From the NCBI GenBank assembly GCA_002343445.1, contig DDSP01000059.1, positions 41,100-73,891 on the forward strand: DNA of 32,792 nucleotides. Direction: 5' to 3'. The notes below the pieces were generated by a model. That model ran no database searches. It saw only the letters and a program-made list of their open reading frames with translations, and was not told the DNA's origin. Position 1 is the first letter of the stretch. The number at the start of each line of letters is the position of its first letter. The translations under genes and the position numbers were made by a program. Below, piece by piece: positions 14,468 through 22,658 of this stretch. This DNA comes from Chthonomonas sp. UBA2387 (GTDB taxonomy: Bacteria; Armatimonadota; Fimbriimonadia; Fimbriimonadales; Fimbriimonadaceae).

Positions 14468-15850
14468 TCAAAACTCCGTCTTCGGGTTCCAGCCCGGGCG
14501 CGGCACGGGATAGCGGCCCGAGGCGTCGGGCATGAGCGGCGCATCGGATTCGTACGTCAGCTTGTCCACGTCGGGGGCGAACTCGTGCTCGCAGTTGAGC
14601 ATCGCGTCGTGGGTGATCAGTTGGCCCGTGTGAGCGGCCATTCGGCCCATGCTGCTGACCAAGCTGGCTTCGACGCCCCGCTCGACCTCGTTGTAGGGCT
14701 TGTTGCGCCGAATCGCGTCCATCAGCACCTCCCACTCTTCCTGATAGGGGTTCGTGCGGTCGGTGGACTGCCAGATCATGTTCTCGGCGATGGGCTTCTG
14801 GCCGCGATAGGTGGACGACGGACCGTTGCAGTCGCCCGAGCGTGCCGCGATGGCCATACCCTTCGAGCCGTGCAGATAGCTCGAATAGATGCCGTGCGCA
14901 CCGTCGATGCAGCGGCCCTCGAAGATGAACTTGGTCCCATCGTCGAACGTGTACTCGACGGCGTAGGAGTCGAGGTTCTGGTCCACGAGCGGCTCGCCGT
15001 TCGGCGTGGTGCGGTAATGCCGACCGCCCACGGCTTGCGCCGAAACCGGCCACGCGTTCTTCATCCAGCAAAGGTGGTCCACATGGTGGATGTAGAAGTC
15101 GTTGTAGCAGCCGCCGCTGCACCACAGGAAGCTGTGGAACCGGCGGATCTGGTACTCGAGGTGGCTGATGTTGTCGGGCTTGGGCTTGCTTTCGAACGAG
15201 GCCGTCGGACCGTGCATGCGGTAGCCGCGCATGAACAGCACGTCGCCGATCTCGCCATCTTGAACTCGCGCGTGGAGTTCTTGAAGCCACTTGGCGTGCC
15301 GGGACATCAGACCGACCCCAACCTTGAGTCCCGCCGCGCTGGCCTCTTCGCCCAGCTTGAGCATCCGCTTGCTCGTTGGGCCGTCCACGGTCACAGGCTT
15401 TTCCATGAACACGTTGAGCTTCTTGGCGATCGCGTACTGGAAGTGCGGCCACCGGAAGGCGGGGGGCGTCGTCAGGATGACCACATCGCCCGGGCGAAGG
15501 GCGTTCATGGCCTTCTTGTAGCCGTCGAAGCCGAGGAATCGCCGGTCGGCGGGCACGTCCACCTGCTCCTTGAGCGAGCTGCCCGCGAGCTGGTCGTAGC
15601 TGCCCGACAGCCGGTCCTGAAACACGTCGGCCATCGCGACGAGTTTGGTCGGGCCGTGCTTCGTCGAGAGCGCGTTGAACGCCGCGCTGGTTCCGCGTCC
15701 GCCGCATCCCACCAGAGCCACTTGAATCGTCTCGTCCCCGCTCGGGTGAACGTTCGGCAAGCGGAAACCGGGCATGCTGGCCGCGACGGCAAGGCCGCCC
15801 GTGGTGCGGAGAAAGTCGCGTCGCGTGGTCGTCTTGGGCTGTTCGCTCAT
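14468..15850 (-). CDS. Tat-exported Gfo/Idh/MocA-family oxidoreductase
   Basis: A 460-residue protein with a twin-arginine signal (TTTRRDFLRTTGGLAVAAS) followed by a Rossmann domain (VALVGCGGRGT) and the family motif VFMEKPVTVDG around the catalytic Lys. The C-terminal half is the alpha/beta dimerisation domain (YNDFYIHHVDHLCWMKN, RTNPYQEEWEVLMDAI). Such exported Gfo/Idh proteins, common in Planctomycetes, Verrucomicrobia and Armatimonadota, act on sugars or sugar-derived alcohols with tightly bound NAD(P); the substrate is unknown. The ATG at 15850 directly precedes the Tat signal and has a TAGCAT element 7 nt upstream. It is divergent from the Asp-box protein, next to the fucosidase region, which suggests a sugar-related role. 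Confidence 0.88.
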   Translation of the reverse strand: MSEQPKTTTRRDFLRTTGGLAVAASMPGFRLPNVHPSGDETIQVALVGCGGRGTSAAFNALSTKHGPTKLVAMADVFQDRLSGSYDQLAGSSLKEQVDVPADRRFLGFDGYKKAMNALRPGDVVILTTPPAFRWPHFQYAIAKKLNVFMEKPVTVDGPTSKRMLKLGEEASAAGLKVGVGLMSRHAKWLQELHARVQDGEIGDVLFMRGYRMHGPTASFESKPKPDNISHLEYQIRRFHSFLWCSGGCYNDFYIHHVDHLCWMKNAWPVSAQAVGGRHYRTTPNGEPLVDQNLDSYAVEYTFDDGTKFIFEGRCIDGAHGIYSSYLHGSKGMAIAARSGDCNGPSSTYRGQKPIAENMIWQSTDRTNPYQEEWEVLMDAIRRNKPYNEVERGVEASLVSSMGRMAAHTGQLITHDAMLNCEHEFAPDVDKLTYESDAPLMPDASGRYPVPRPGWNPKTEF

Positions 15851-15857
15851 GCCCCCG

Positions 15858-15863
15858 ATGCTA
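15858..15863 (-). promoter_or_regulatory. -10-like TAGCAT 7 nt before the Gfo/Idh start
   Basis: On the minus strand TAGCAT is followed by CGGGGGC and the ATG at 15850. Consistent with a leaderless start, although the G-rich spacer could also serve as a weak ribosome site. Confidence 0.38.
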
Positions 15864-15927
15864 CCGCACGCGATTCGAAAAAGTCCGAAGATCAAACTCT
15901 GCCTGAACGACGTCTAAATGGACGACC

Positions 15928-18792
15928 ATGCTTGTCGCTGCCGGGCTGCTTTTCATCGGCCAACACCTTCGGACCCTCGACCCCCTCAACGTCGTGCCGC
16001 CGCCCGACTACCAATCCGTCTCGTCCATGCACCGTTACTACGGCGCGGTCGAGAACCTGTATCGGCTGCAGGGCTTTGATGAGGACCCGACCGTAGATCC
16101 CGCCAAGCGCGGCGAGATGCCGGGTCTGGACTACCTGCAGGCTTACCGGGCGTACATCGAGGAGCGGGCGTTTCCCCGAGATTCGGTGGATTGGGACGCC
16201 TGGCAGCGAGGGGCGATCCACCGCGAGAAGATGCCCGCCGCCACCACGGCCTCGGGCCGAGACCGCCACGGTCCTCGGGGCACCTGGTCGTTCGTCGGGC
16301 CGAGGAACTTGGATATCCCTTACCGCATCTACTACGGCCAGCCGCCCTTGACGGGCCGCATCAACGCCATCGCCGTGGACCCCTCGAACGATCAAGCCAT
16401 CTACGTCGGCGCTGCGTCGGGTGGTCTCTGGAAGACCGTGGACGGGGGGACGAGTTGGACGCCCCTCTCCGACAAATGGCCGTTCCTCCACGTCTCCTGC
16501 ATCGCCATCCACCCGGACCAGCCCAACACCGTGTATGTCGGGACGGGCGACTTCGATGGGAGCGTCGGCTACACCAACGGCATCATGAAGTCCACCGACG
16601 GAGGCGCCACCTGGAGCCAGATCGCCGTCTCGGCCATGAACGGCAGGGCTTGCCGCGAAGTCGTCATCGACCCGGAGAATCCGCAGATCGTGACGGCGTT
16701 CTTCGGGCGCGGCTCGGCTTACTTCGGCCGGATCTTCCGTTCAACGAACGCTGGGGGCTCGTGGACCAACGTCACGCCTGGGACGAGCAACGTGTTCAAC
16801 GATGCCGCCATCGGAGCCTCCGACGGTGGAACGCGGATCATGTGGACGACGGACAACAACTTCCGCCGACTCTACAAGAGCGTGGACCGGGGCGCGACGT
16901 GGACCGAGATCACCAACGTGGGCTTTCAAGGCTCCGGCGGACAGGTTCGCATTGCCGCCAGCCCGGTTCACCCCGAAACGGCCTACATCCTGGAAGCGAC
17001 GGCTTCGCCCGGGCGCATCCTCAAAACCGAGGACGCCGGCGCGACTTGGACGGTCGTCAACAACAACTTCGTCAACGGCAACGGCGACAACTACAACTGG
17101 AGCCAGAGGGGTTACAACGCCTACATCGAGTGCTCGGCCCGTCAAGTCGGCGGCGAGTGGCAAGACGTCCTCTACGTGGGCATGATCGATCTCGTCCAGT
17201 CGCTCGATGGCGGCCAAAACTGGCGAAGCGTCGGCGGTCCGGCCTATGTGTGGGACTCGGTGCTCCACAACGACCAGCATTGCGTGGCGGTCAACCCCAG
17301 CAACTGGAACGAGATCTACACGGGCCTCGACGGCGGCATCAACCGGTTCAACTTGGATCCCACGACGGGAGACTTCACGTGGCAGTACCTGAGCGCCGAA
17401 CTCGGCGTGACCCAGTTCTACCGCTCGGCCTACCATCCCACGGACACGACGCGCATGCTCGGCGGGACCCAAGACAATGCAACGCCCGTCGCGGCCGGCG
17501 ACCTTGCCTCGTGGCAGAACCACGGCGGCGGCGACGGAGGATGGTGCGCCGTCAACCCCATCGACCCCGATCAACAATACGCCACCGCTCAGAATCTGGC
17601 CATCTACCGAACGACCACGGGCTGGACGACCGGCAGCTACATCAGCCCCAACTGGGGAGGCGACCGCCGGGCGTTCATCGCGCCGATCGTTCTGGCCCCG
17701 TCCAGCCCTCACCTGCTGTATGCGGGCACCAACTACCTCTGGCGCTACGACGCCTCCTCCAACTCATGGACGCCCAGGTTGGGAGGTCAAGAACTCTCTT
17801 CGACCGGCGATGTCATGTGCATCGCCGTCGCTCCCTCCAACGCGGCCCGGCTCTACACGGGCTCGGACGATGGGCAGGTGTGGACGTCCCCCGACGAGGG
17901 AGCGACTTGGACGCGGCTCGACAACTCGCCCAACCCGCTGCCCGCAGCCACCATCAAGTTCATCAGCGTCCATCCCTCGAACCCCACGGACGTGGTGGTC
18001 ACCCTCTCGGGGACGGGTCACGACCACGTCTGGCGTTGCGCGAACACCGCCGCCGCCTCACCCGTCTGGGTTTCGGTAAGCGGTTCGGGAGCGGGTTCCC
18101 TGCCCGACGTGCCCGCCAACGCCATCGCCCGCGATCCGTTCAACGCCTCCACGTGGTACGTGGGCACCGATCTCGGCGTGTTCATGACGCGCGACGGCGG
18201 TTCGACCTGGGAGAATGCGACGGCCCCGCTCGGACTCCCCAACGTGCAGGTGAACGACGTCCAAGTCGTACCGGGCACCGGACACCTCTATGCGGCCACC
18301 TGGGGACGTGGCATTTGGCGTCTGCCGATCGGCGACACGCGAAGGCTCACCGGAACGGTGACGCTCAACCAATACACCGGCGACCGCACCCGCCGATCGA
18401 TCACCATCCAGATCCGCAACACGGGCAGCACGACGGCCCTCGAGACCACGACGGTCCCCCTCGACGCCGCCGGCGGCTTCGTGGTGTTCACCGGAGTCCA
18501 AGGGACCTACGACATCGCGATTCAAGGCTCGCACTTCCTGCGCAAGAAGCTGAGCGGGGTCACCATCCCTGCAGGCGGACTGACCGGATTGGCCGCCACG
18601 CTCGATAACGGCGACGTGAACGGGGACAATGCCGTGAGCATCTCCGACTTTCTCGTACTGAGGTCGGTCTATGGCACTACGCGCACCTCGCCCAACTGGA
18701 ACGAGAACGCCGACCTGAACGGCGACGGCTCGGTCGGCATCGCCGACTTTCTCATCCTGCGGGCCCGGTTCGGCTCGTCCGGCGACCAGTAA
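15928..18792 (+). CDS. Secreted Asp-box (BNR/sortilin-like) propeller protein with dockerin-like C-terminus
   Basis: A 954-residue extracellular protein. A short hydrophobic N-terminus (LVAAGLLFIG) is followed by a 100-residue linker and a large beta-propeller region (about 118-795). The propeller carries at least eight Asp-box motifs of form S/TxDxGxTW: TVDGGTSW, STDGGATW, STNAGGSW, SVDRGATW, TEDAGATW, SLDGGQNW, SPDEGATW and TRDGGSTW. A beta-sandwich stretch (about 805-890) leads to two calcium-loop repeats, GDVNGDNAVSISDFLVLRS and ADLNGDGSVGIADFLILR, the pattern of a type I dockerin. Asp-box propellers occur in sialidases, xyloglucanases and sortilin-like proteins; no catalytic set was identified, so enzyme activity is not claimed. 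Partner cohesin genes are not in the window. It is followed 8 bp later, tail to tail, by the fucosidase gene. Confidence 0.87.
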   Translation: MLVAAGLLFIGQHLRTLDPLNVVPPPDYQSVSSMHRYYGAVENLYRLQGFDEDPTVDPAKRGEMPGLDYLQAYRAYIEERAFPRDSVDWDAWQRGAIHREKMPAATTASGRDRHGPRGTWSFVGPRNLDIPYRIYYGQPPLTGRINAIAVDPSNDQAIYVGAASGGLWKTVDGGTSWTPLSDKWPFLHVSCIAIHPDQPNTVYVGTGDFDGSVGYTNGIMKSTDGGATWSQIAVSAMNGRACREVVIDPENPQIVTAFFGRGSAYFGRIFRSTNAGGSWTNVTPGTSNVFNDAAIGASDGGTRIMWTTDNNFRRLYKSVDRGATWTEITNVGFQGSGGQVRIAASPVHPETAYILEATASPGRILKTEDAGATWTVVNNNFVNGNGDNYNWSQRGYNAYIECSARQVGGEWQDVLYVGMIDLVQSLDGGQNWRSVGGPAYVWDSVLHNDQHCVAVNPSNWNEIYTGLDGGINRFNLDPTTGDFTWQYLSAELGVTQFYRSAYHPTDTTRMLGGTQDNATPVAAGDLASWQNHGGGDGGWCAVNPIDPDQQYATAQNLAIYRTTTGWTTGSYISPNWGGDRRAFIAPIVLAPSSPHLLYAGTNYLWRYDASSNSWTPRLGGQELSSTGDVMCIAVAPSNAARLYTGSDDGQVWTSPDEGATWTRLDNSPNPLPAATIKFISVHPSNPTDVVVTLSGTGHDHVWRCANTAAASPVWVSVSGSGAGSLPDVPANAIARDPFNASTWYVGTDLGVFMTRDGGSTWENATAPLGLPNVQVNDVQVVPGTGHLYAATWGRGIWRLPIGDTRRLTGTVTLNQYTGDRTRRSITIQIRNTGSTTALETTTVPLDAAGGFVVFTGVQGTYDIAIQGSHFLRKKLSGVTIPAGGLTGLAATLDNGDVNGDNAVSISDFLVLRSVYGTTRTSPNWNENADLNGDGSVGIADFLILRARFGSSGDQ

Positions 18793-18799
18793 GGGCCGC

Positions 18800-20869
18800 T
18801 CAGGGCCGACGCAAGTCTTTGAGGGGTCCGAGCGGCACGCCCGGGCCCTGCCACTTCACGTCGAGCCCCATGCCGCCCCCGGCGTTGAAGTACTCGACCT
18901 TGATCGGGTGCCATCCCGCCGCGAGCGCCGCTTCGCCGGTCTTGTTCTCCATGCCGTGCAGGCCGTCGTTGTCGATGATCATCGTGTCGCCCACGTACAA
19001 CCGTCCGCCGTCGTCGCTGGCCAAGTGGAACGTGTACACCCCGTTGGCGGGTGCCAAGACCCATCCGCTGAACCGGAATCCGAAGTGCTCGTTGCGCTTG
19101 CGCTGGCCGATGTCGAAGCCTTGCGCGTACCCTGTGGACGTCACCTGCGCGTCCTTCATCTGGTCGAGCGTCTGCCAGCCGCGTTCGATGTACTCATAGA
19201 ACACGCCCGCTTCGGTCCCCGGTGCGCGCCCGGCAGGGCGGAGATCATCGCCGGTGTAGCGGGTGAACGCACGCGCCGCAGGCTCGAACGACGTGCGGCC
19301 CGCGTGCTCGGCCGTCGCCCTGAGCGTGCACGTCTGGGTCAGCGTGATGGGCTCGCCCCGGTAGAGGGTCCCGTGCTTCGGGTCCGTTCCATCGAGCGTG
19401 TAGCGGATCGTCGCCCCAGGGAAGTCGGTTTGCAGGCTGACCTCGGTGCGGTCCAAGAACGACGACCCTTCGGCGGAGATCGTCACCTCCGGAAGCCCCG
19501 CGTACACCTCGAGCATCCGAAGCGTGGGGCACGCCCGCGCGTCAAGAATGCGGATTTGAACCCGGCGCGCCTCGACCGGCTGGAACTTCACGATCCGGCG
19601 GAAGCCGACGGTTGTCCCCTTGGCCACCTTCTGGCCGTCGGCCAGCACCTCGAACGCCTTGATCCGTTGGCCAAGCGAAATCATCTCGCCCAGCACCACG
19701 TGGTCGAACACCTTCGCCGAGCCAAGGTCGACTTCGACGCTCCCAGACAGTTCGCCGTCGTCCGTCGCCCAGTAGGTTTTGGGGTCGCCGTCGATGGCTT
19801 TGGCCGGGGAGAATCGGGCGTCGCCGCCACGGTGGATGCCCGTCGCCATGGCACCCTGGGCCAGATTGTGGGCGAACGTCGCCTCGCGCCAACCCCGGAA
19901 CGCCTTCAAGGCCGCGATGTCGTTGTCGTGGACGAGTCCGCGATCGTCCGGTGGGACGTTAAGCAGCAGGTTGCCACCGTGACCGATGGAGCGGTAGAAG
20001 ATCTCCTTCAACTGGGTCAGGCTCTTCACCCTCGAATCTTCGCTGGCGCGCCAGAACCAACCAGGACGGATGGACGTGTTGACCTCGCTGGGCGCGAAGT
20101 AAGTCCCGTTCGGGTCGCCTTGATAGAGCACGTTCTTGTCGCCTCCATAGCCAGGGCCGATGCCTTGGGGCAGGAACGCCCAGTTGGTGTCGCCCACATA
20201 GCCGGACTCGTTGCCCACCCACCGCACATCGCCGCCGTCGTGGAAGATCACGGCGTTCGGGGCGTACTTGCGCACCGTGGACACGAAGAGGGGCCAATCG
20301 TAAACCTGGCGCTTTCCGTTCGGGCCCTCGCCGTTGGCACCGTCGAACCACACTTCCTTCACCTCGCCATAGCGGGTGAGCGTCTCCTTGAGCGTCTCGA
20401 CGAACACCTGGTTGTATTCGGGCGTGCCATAGGTCGGGTGGTTGCGGTCCCACGGCGACAGGTAGACCCCGAGCCAGAGTCCGGCCTCGCGGCAGGCCTC
20501 GGCGAGTTCGCGCAGGACGTCGCCCTTGCCGTTCCTCCAGGGGCTGGCTTCCACCGAGTGGCGGGTGAACTTGCTGGGGAACAGGGCAAAGCCGTCGTGG
20601 TGCTTGGCCGTCAGGATCACCCCGCTCATGCCTGCGTCCTTGAACGCCCGGACCCACTGGCGACAATCGAGCCTCGTGGGGTTGAAGATTCTGGGGTCCT
20701 CGTCCCCGTGGCCCCACTCCTGGCCCGTGAACGTGTTGGGGCCGAAGTGGACGAACGCGTAGTAGTACCGCTCGTACCAGGCCAATTGGTTGGCGCTCGG
20801 AAGCGGGCCGATGGGGGCGGGAGGAGCGACTTGGTCGAGGATCATGGCGGCAAGTGCCCAAGCGAGCAT
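18800..20869 (-). CDS. GH29 alpha-L-fucosidase with F5/8, beta-hexosaminidase-like and PA14 domains
   Basis: A 689-residue exported enzyme. After a short signal (MLAWALAAMI) the catalytic GH29 barrel spans about 28-335, with WYERYYYAFVHFGPNTF, VILTAKHHDGFALFPSK, LWLGVYLSPWDRN and EVWFDGANG; Asp176 in WFDG is the expected nucleophile. Next come an F5/8-type carbohydrate-binding domain (340-458), a chitobiase/hexosaminidase C-terminal-like domain (462-538, YTLDGTDP) and a PA14 domain (553-685, GVYTFHLASDDGGRLYVGD). It would release fucose from fucosylated glycans outside the cytoplasm. The frame is open upstream, but that part is antisense to the DUF3500 gene; the ATG at 20869 has TATACT 5 nt upstream and a signal peptide, so it was chosen. 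Confidence 0.9.
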   Translation of the reverse strand: MLAWALAAMILDQVAPPAPIGPLPSANQLAWYERYYYAFVHFGPNTFTGQEWGHGDEDPRIFNPTRLDCRQWVRAFKDAGMSGVILTAKHHDGFALFPSKFTRHSVEASPWRNGKGDVLRELAEACREAGLWLGVYLSPWDRNHPTYGTPEYNQVFVETLKETLTRYGEVKEVWFDGANGEGPNGKRQVYDWPLFVSTVRKYAPNAVIFHDGGDVRWVGNESGYVGDTNWAFLPQGIGPGYGGDKNVLYQGDPNGTYFAPSEVNTSIRPGWFWRASEDSRVKSLTQLKEIFYRSIGHGGNLLLNVPPDDRGLVHDNDIAALKAFRGWREATFAHNLAQGAMATGIHRGGDARFSPAKAIDGDPKTYWATDDGELSGSVEVDLGSAKVFDHVVLGEMISLGQRIKAFEVLADGQKVAKGTTVGFRRIVKFQPVEARRVQIRILDARACPTLRMLEVYAGLPEVTISAEGSSFLDRTEVSLQTDFPGATIRYTLDGTDPKHGTLYRGEPITLTQTCTLRATAEHAGRTSFEPAARAFTRYTGDDLRPAGRAPGTEAGVFYEYIERGWQTLDQMKDAQVTSTGYAQGFDIGQRKRNEHFGFRFSGWVLAPANGVYTFHLASDDGGRLYVGDTMIIDNDGLHGMENKTGEAALAAGWHPIKVEYFNAGGGMGLDVKWQGPGVPLGPLKDLRRP

Positions 20870-20874
20870 GCCTG

Positions 20875-20884
20875 AGTATAGAAT
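20875..20884. promoter_or_regulatory. Back-to-back -10 core serving two divergent leaderless genes
   Basis: The 10-bp AGTATAGAAT reads TATACT on the minus strand (5 nt before the fucosidase ATG at 20869) and TAGAAT on the plus strand (6 nt before the DUF3500 ATG at 20891). The two start codons are only 21 bp apart, so neither gene has room for a leader or Shine-Dalgarno site. Confidence 0.6.
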
Positions 20885-20890
20885 GATCCC

Positions 20891-21910
20891 ATGAAGTGGG
20901 TCGCACCGCTCTTGGCCGCCGCACTCTGTCTGCCGACGGCCCCACCGGAACCGCCGATGAAGCAATCCGCCGCCGCATTCCTCGATTCGCTCGGCAAAGA
21001 CCTCCGCGCCAAAGCGGTGCTTCCCTTTGCCTCGGACGAAAAGGAACGGTGGGCCTACACGCCCGGCCCACGCCCCGGTGTGAGTTGGGCCGACCTGAAC
21101 GCCGCGCAGAAAGAGGCGGCGAAGCGGCTCCTCGTGGCCGCCCTCGGCGAGCCGGGAGCCGAGAAAGTCGAAGCCATCCGACAACTGGAGCCGATCCTGC
21201 GCGAGATGGAGCGAGGCAATCCGGGGCGCGACCCCGAGCGCTATTGGTTCGTCTTCTTCGGCGAGCCGTCCGGCGACCGGTGGGCGTGGCGTTACGAAGG
21301 GCACCACGTCTCGCTCTCGTTCACCGTCCTCGGCAACTCGGTGGTCTCCAGCACGCCGCAGTTCCTCGGAACGAACCCGGCAGAGGGCCGGGACCTGCGC
21401 CAGCCCGCAACGAGTTCGAAGGGACGCCGCGTGCTCGACAAAGAGCAAGACCTCGCGTTCGCCTTTGCCGACATGCTGACCCCCTCCCAATGGGCCAAGG
21501 CTCGCCTGGCCGCGACCGCGCCGGGCGACATCGTGACCACCAACTCGCGCAAAGCCTCCATCGAGGATCGCCGGGGCTTGCCCTGGGCCGATCTCACGTC
21601 TTCCCAGCGAGAGGGTCTCAAGCGGCTGGTCGAGGCGCACACCTTCGTTCAATCCCCTGCGGAGCGAATCAAGCGGCTGGAGGACATCGGACGCGAGGGC
21701 TGGGACAAGCTGGTCTTTGCGTGGATGGGGCCGAAGGAGCGCCGCGCGCGCCACTACTACCGCATCTTGGGCGAGGGGTTCGTTATCGAGTTCGACTGCA
21801 CCCAAGACGACGGCAACCACATTCACACGGTCTGGCGTCGGCTCGACGGCGACTTCCCCTCCGACCCCTTGGCCGACCCCTTGGCCGCCCACTATCGCGA
21901 ACACCACTGA
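20891..21910 (+). CDS. Exported DUF3500 protein
   Basis: A 339-residue protein with a signal peptide (KWVAPLLAAALCLPTAP) and a DUF3500 domain over nearly all its length. Recognisable family blocks are RWAYTPGPRPGVSWADLN, YWFVFFGEPSGDRWAWRYEGHH, VSLSFTVLGN, TPQFLGTNPAEG and ARHYYRILGEGFVIEFDCTQDDGNHIHTVWR. The family has no established biochemical role, though the conserved GHH, the DDGNHIH end and its frequent export suggest a metal-dependent or ligand-binding function. It shares a promoter core with the divergent GH29 fucosidase and may be expressed with it. Confidence 0.82.
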   Translation: MKWVAPLLAAALCLPTAPPEPPMKQSAAAFLDSLGKDLRAKAVLPFASDEKERWAYTPGPRPGVSWADLNAAQKEAAKRLLVAALGEPGAEKVEAIRQLEPILREMERGNPGRDPERYWFVFFGEPSGDRWAWRYEGHHVSLSFTVLGNSVVSSTPQFLGTNPAEGRDLRQPATSSKGRRVLDKEQDLAFAFADMLTPSQWAKARLAATAPGDIVTTNSRKASIEDRRGLPWADLTSSQREGLKRLVEAHTFVQSPAERIKRLEDIGREGWDKLVFAWMGPKERRARHYYRILGEGFVIEFDCTQDDGNHIHTVWRRLDGDFPSDPLADPLAAHYREHH

Positions 21911-21977
21911 CAGAATCCCACTCCTCTACCGAACCCCAGCCTAACCTCGAAGGGCGCGACCCAAGTCCACTGGTCCA

Positions 21978-22195
21978 CGTCTGAGTCCTCCGTAGGCCGA
22001 AGCGCCTCGCCGGTGGGAGAGGGGCTAGGGGTGAAGGGCCGGGACTTTGGTCGCCAAACTCAAGCCGAACCGAACCGCGCCTCCACGGCCTGACGCCGTC
22101 CATCGGCAACACACCCCCGCGTCAGCCTGAGGTTCGGCCCGCGCAATCCACACGTTTCGGTGCGCCGGCGACCTCGGGCCGAAGTCTCGAAGGCG
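21978..22195. repeat. Long direct repeat, copy 1 (about 215 bp)
   Basis: Begins near CGTCTGAG and runs through CCTCGCCGGTGGGAGAGG, GGACTTTGGTCGCC, CCTCCACGGCCTGACGCC and CCGAAGTCTCGAAGG. A second copy lies about 376 bp downstream with a few substitutions and small indels. Neither strand has a convincing gene; short frames here are repeat-encoded. Confidence 0.8.
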
Positions 22196-22218
22196 AACGC
22201 GCGGGACCAATCGGCCCG

Positions 22219-22303
22219 CAACCCCTCGACCCGGGGTGCCACGGTCTGACCGGGCCCGACAACCACCCGCACACCAACAACGCCCCTGCCCGGCAGACCG
22301 TGC
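22219..22303 (-). repeat. 85-bp dispersed repeat, copy 1 (minus orientation)
   Basis: Read on the minus strand this aligns without gaps to 31646-31730. The first 19 bases (GCACGGTCTGCCGGGCAGG) and a block beginning CCCGGTCAGACCGTGG are identical; the middle 30 bases differ. One frame gives HGLPGR...GPGQTVAPRVE in both copies. It sits between the two copies of the long direct repeat. Confidence 0.75.
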
Positions 22304-22353
22304 CCGTTCCGCCGGAGGGACTAACTGGCGTCCCGGGAGTCCCCCTCGCCCAC

Positions 22354-22570
22354 CGTCTGAGCCTTCCGGAGGACGAACCGCCTCGCCGGTGGGAGAGGGG
22401 CTAGGGGTGAGGGCCGGGACTTTGGTCGCCAAACTCAAGCCGAACCGAACCGCGCCTCCACGGCCTGACGCCGTCCATCGGCAGCACACCCCGCGTCACC
22501 GTGCGGTTCGGCCCGCGCACTCAACCCACGTACCAACTGCCGAAACCCTGGGCCGAAGTCTCGAAGGGGA
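22354..22570. repeat. Long direct repeat, copy 2 (about 215 bp)
   Basis: Second copy of the element at 21978-22195, with the same order of blocks. Differences include one fewer base in GTGAGGGCC and changed bases after the CGTCCATCGGCA block. The remaining 22571-22658 leads, with falling GC, into the 3' end of the low-GC gene and shows nothing else recognisable. Confidence 0.8.
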
Positions 22571-22658
22571 CACGGTGGATGAAACTTCTAGCCGAACCCC
22601 TTCTCCAGTCCACATGTACGCACATAGAGTCATTGATTCGCCGCAAAAAATATCTTCT

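Noticed and set aside
13700..16096. Very long plus-strand frame across apbE, the repeat and the Gfo/Idh gene
   Set aside because: High-GC shadow frame without any recognisable domain, contradicting three well-supported genes.
20870..21907. Minus-strand extension of the fucosidase
   Set aside because: Antisense to DUF3500; the fucosidase has its own signal peptide and -10 element at 20869.
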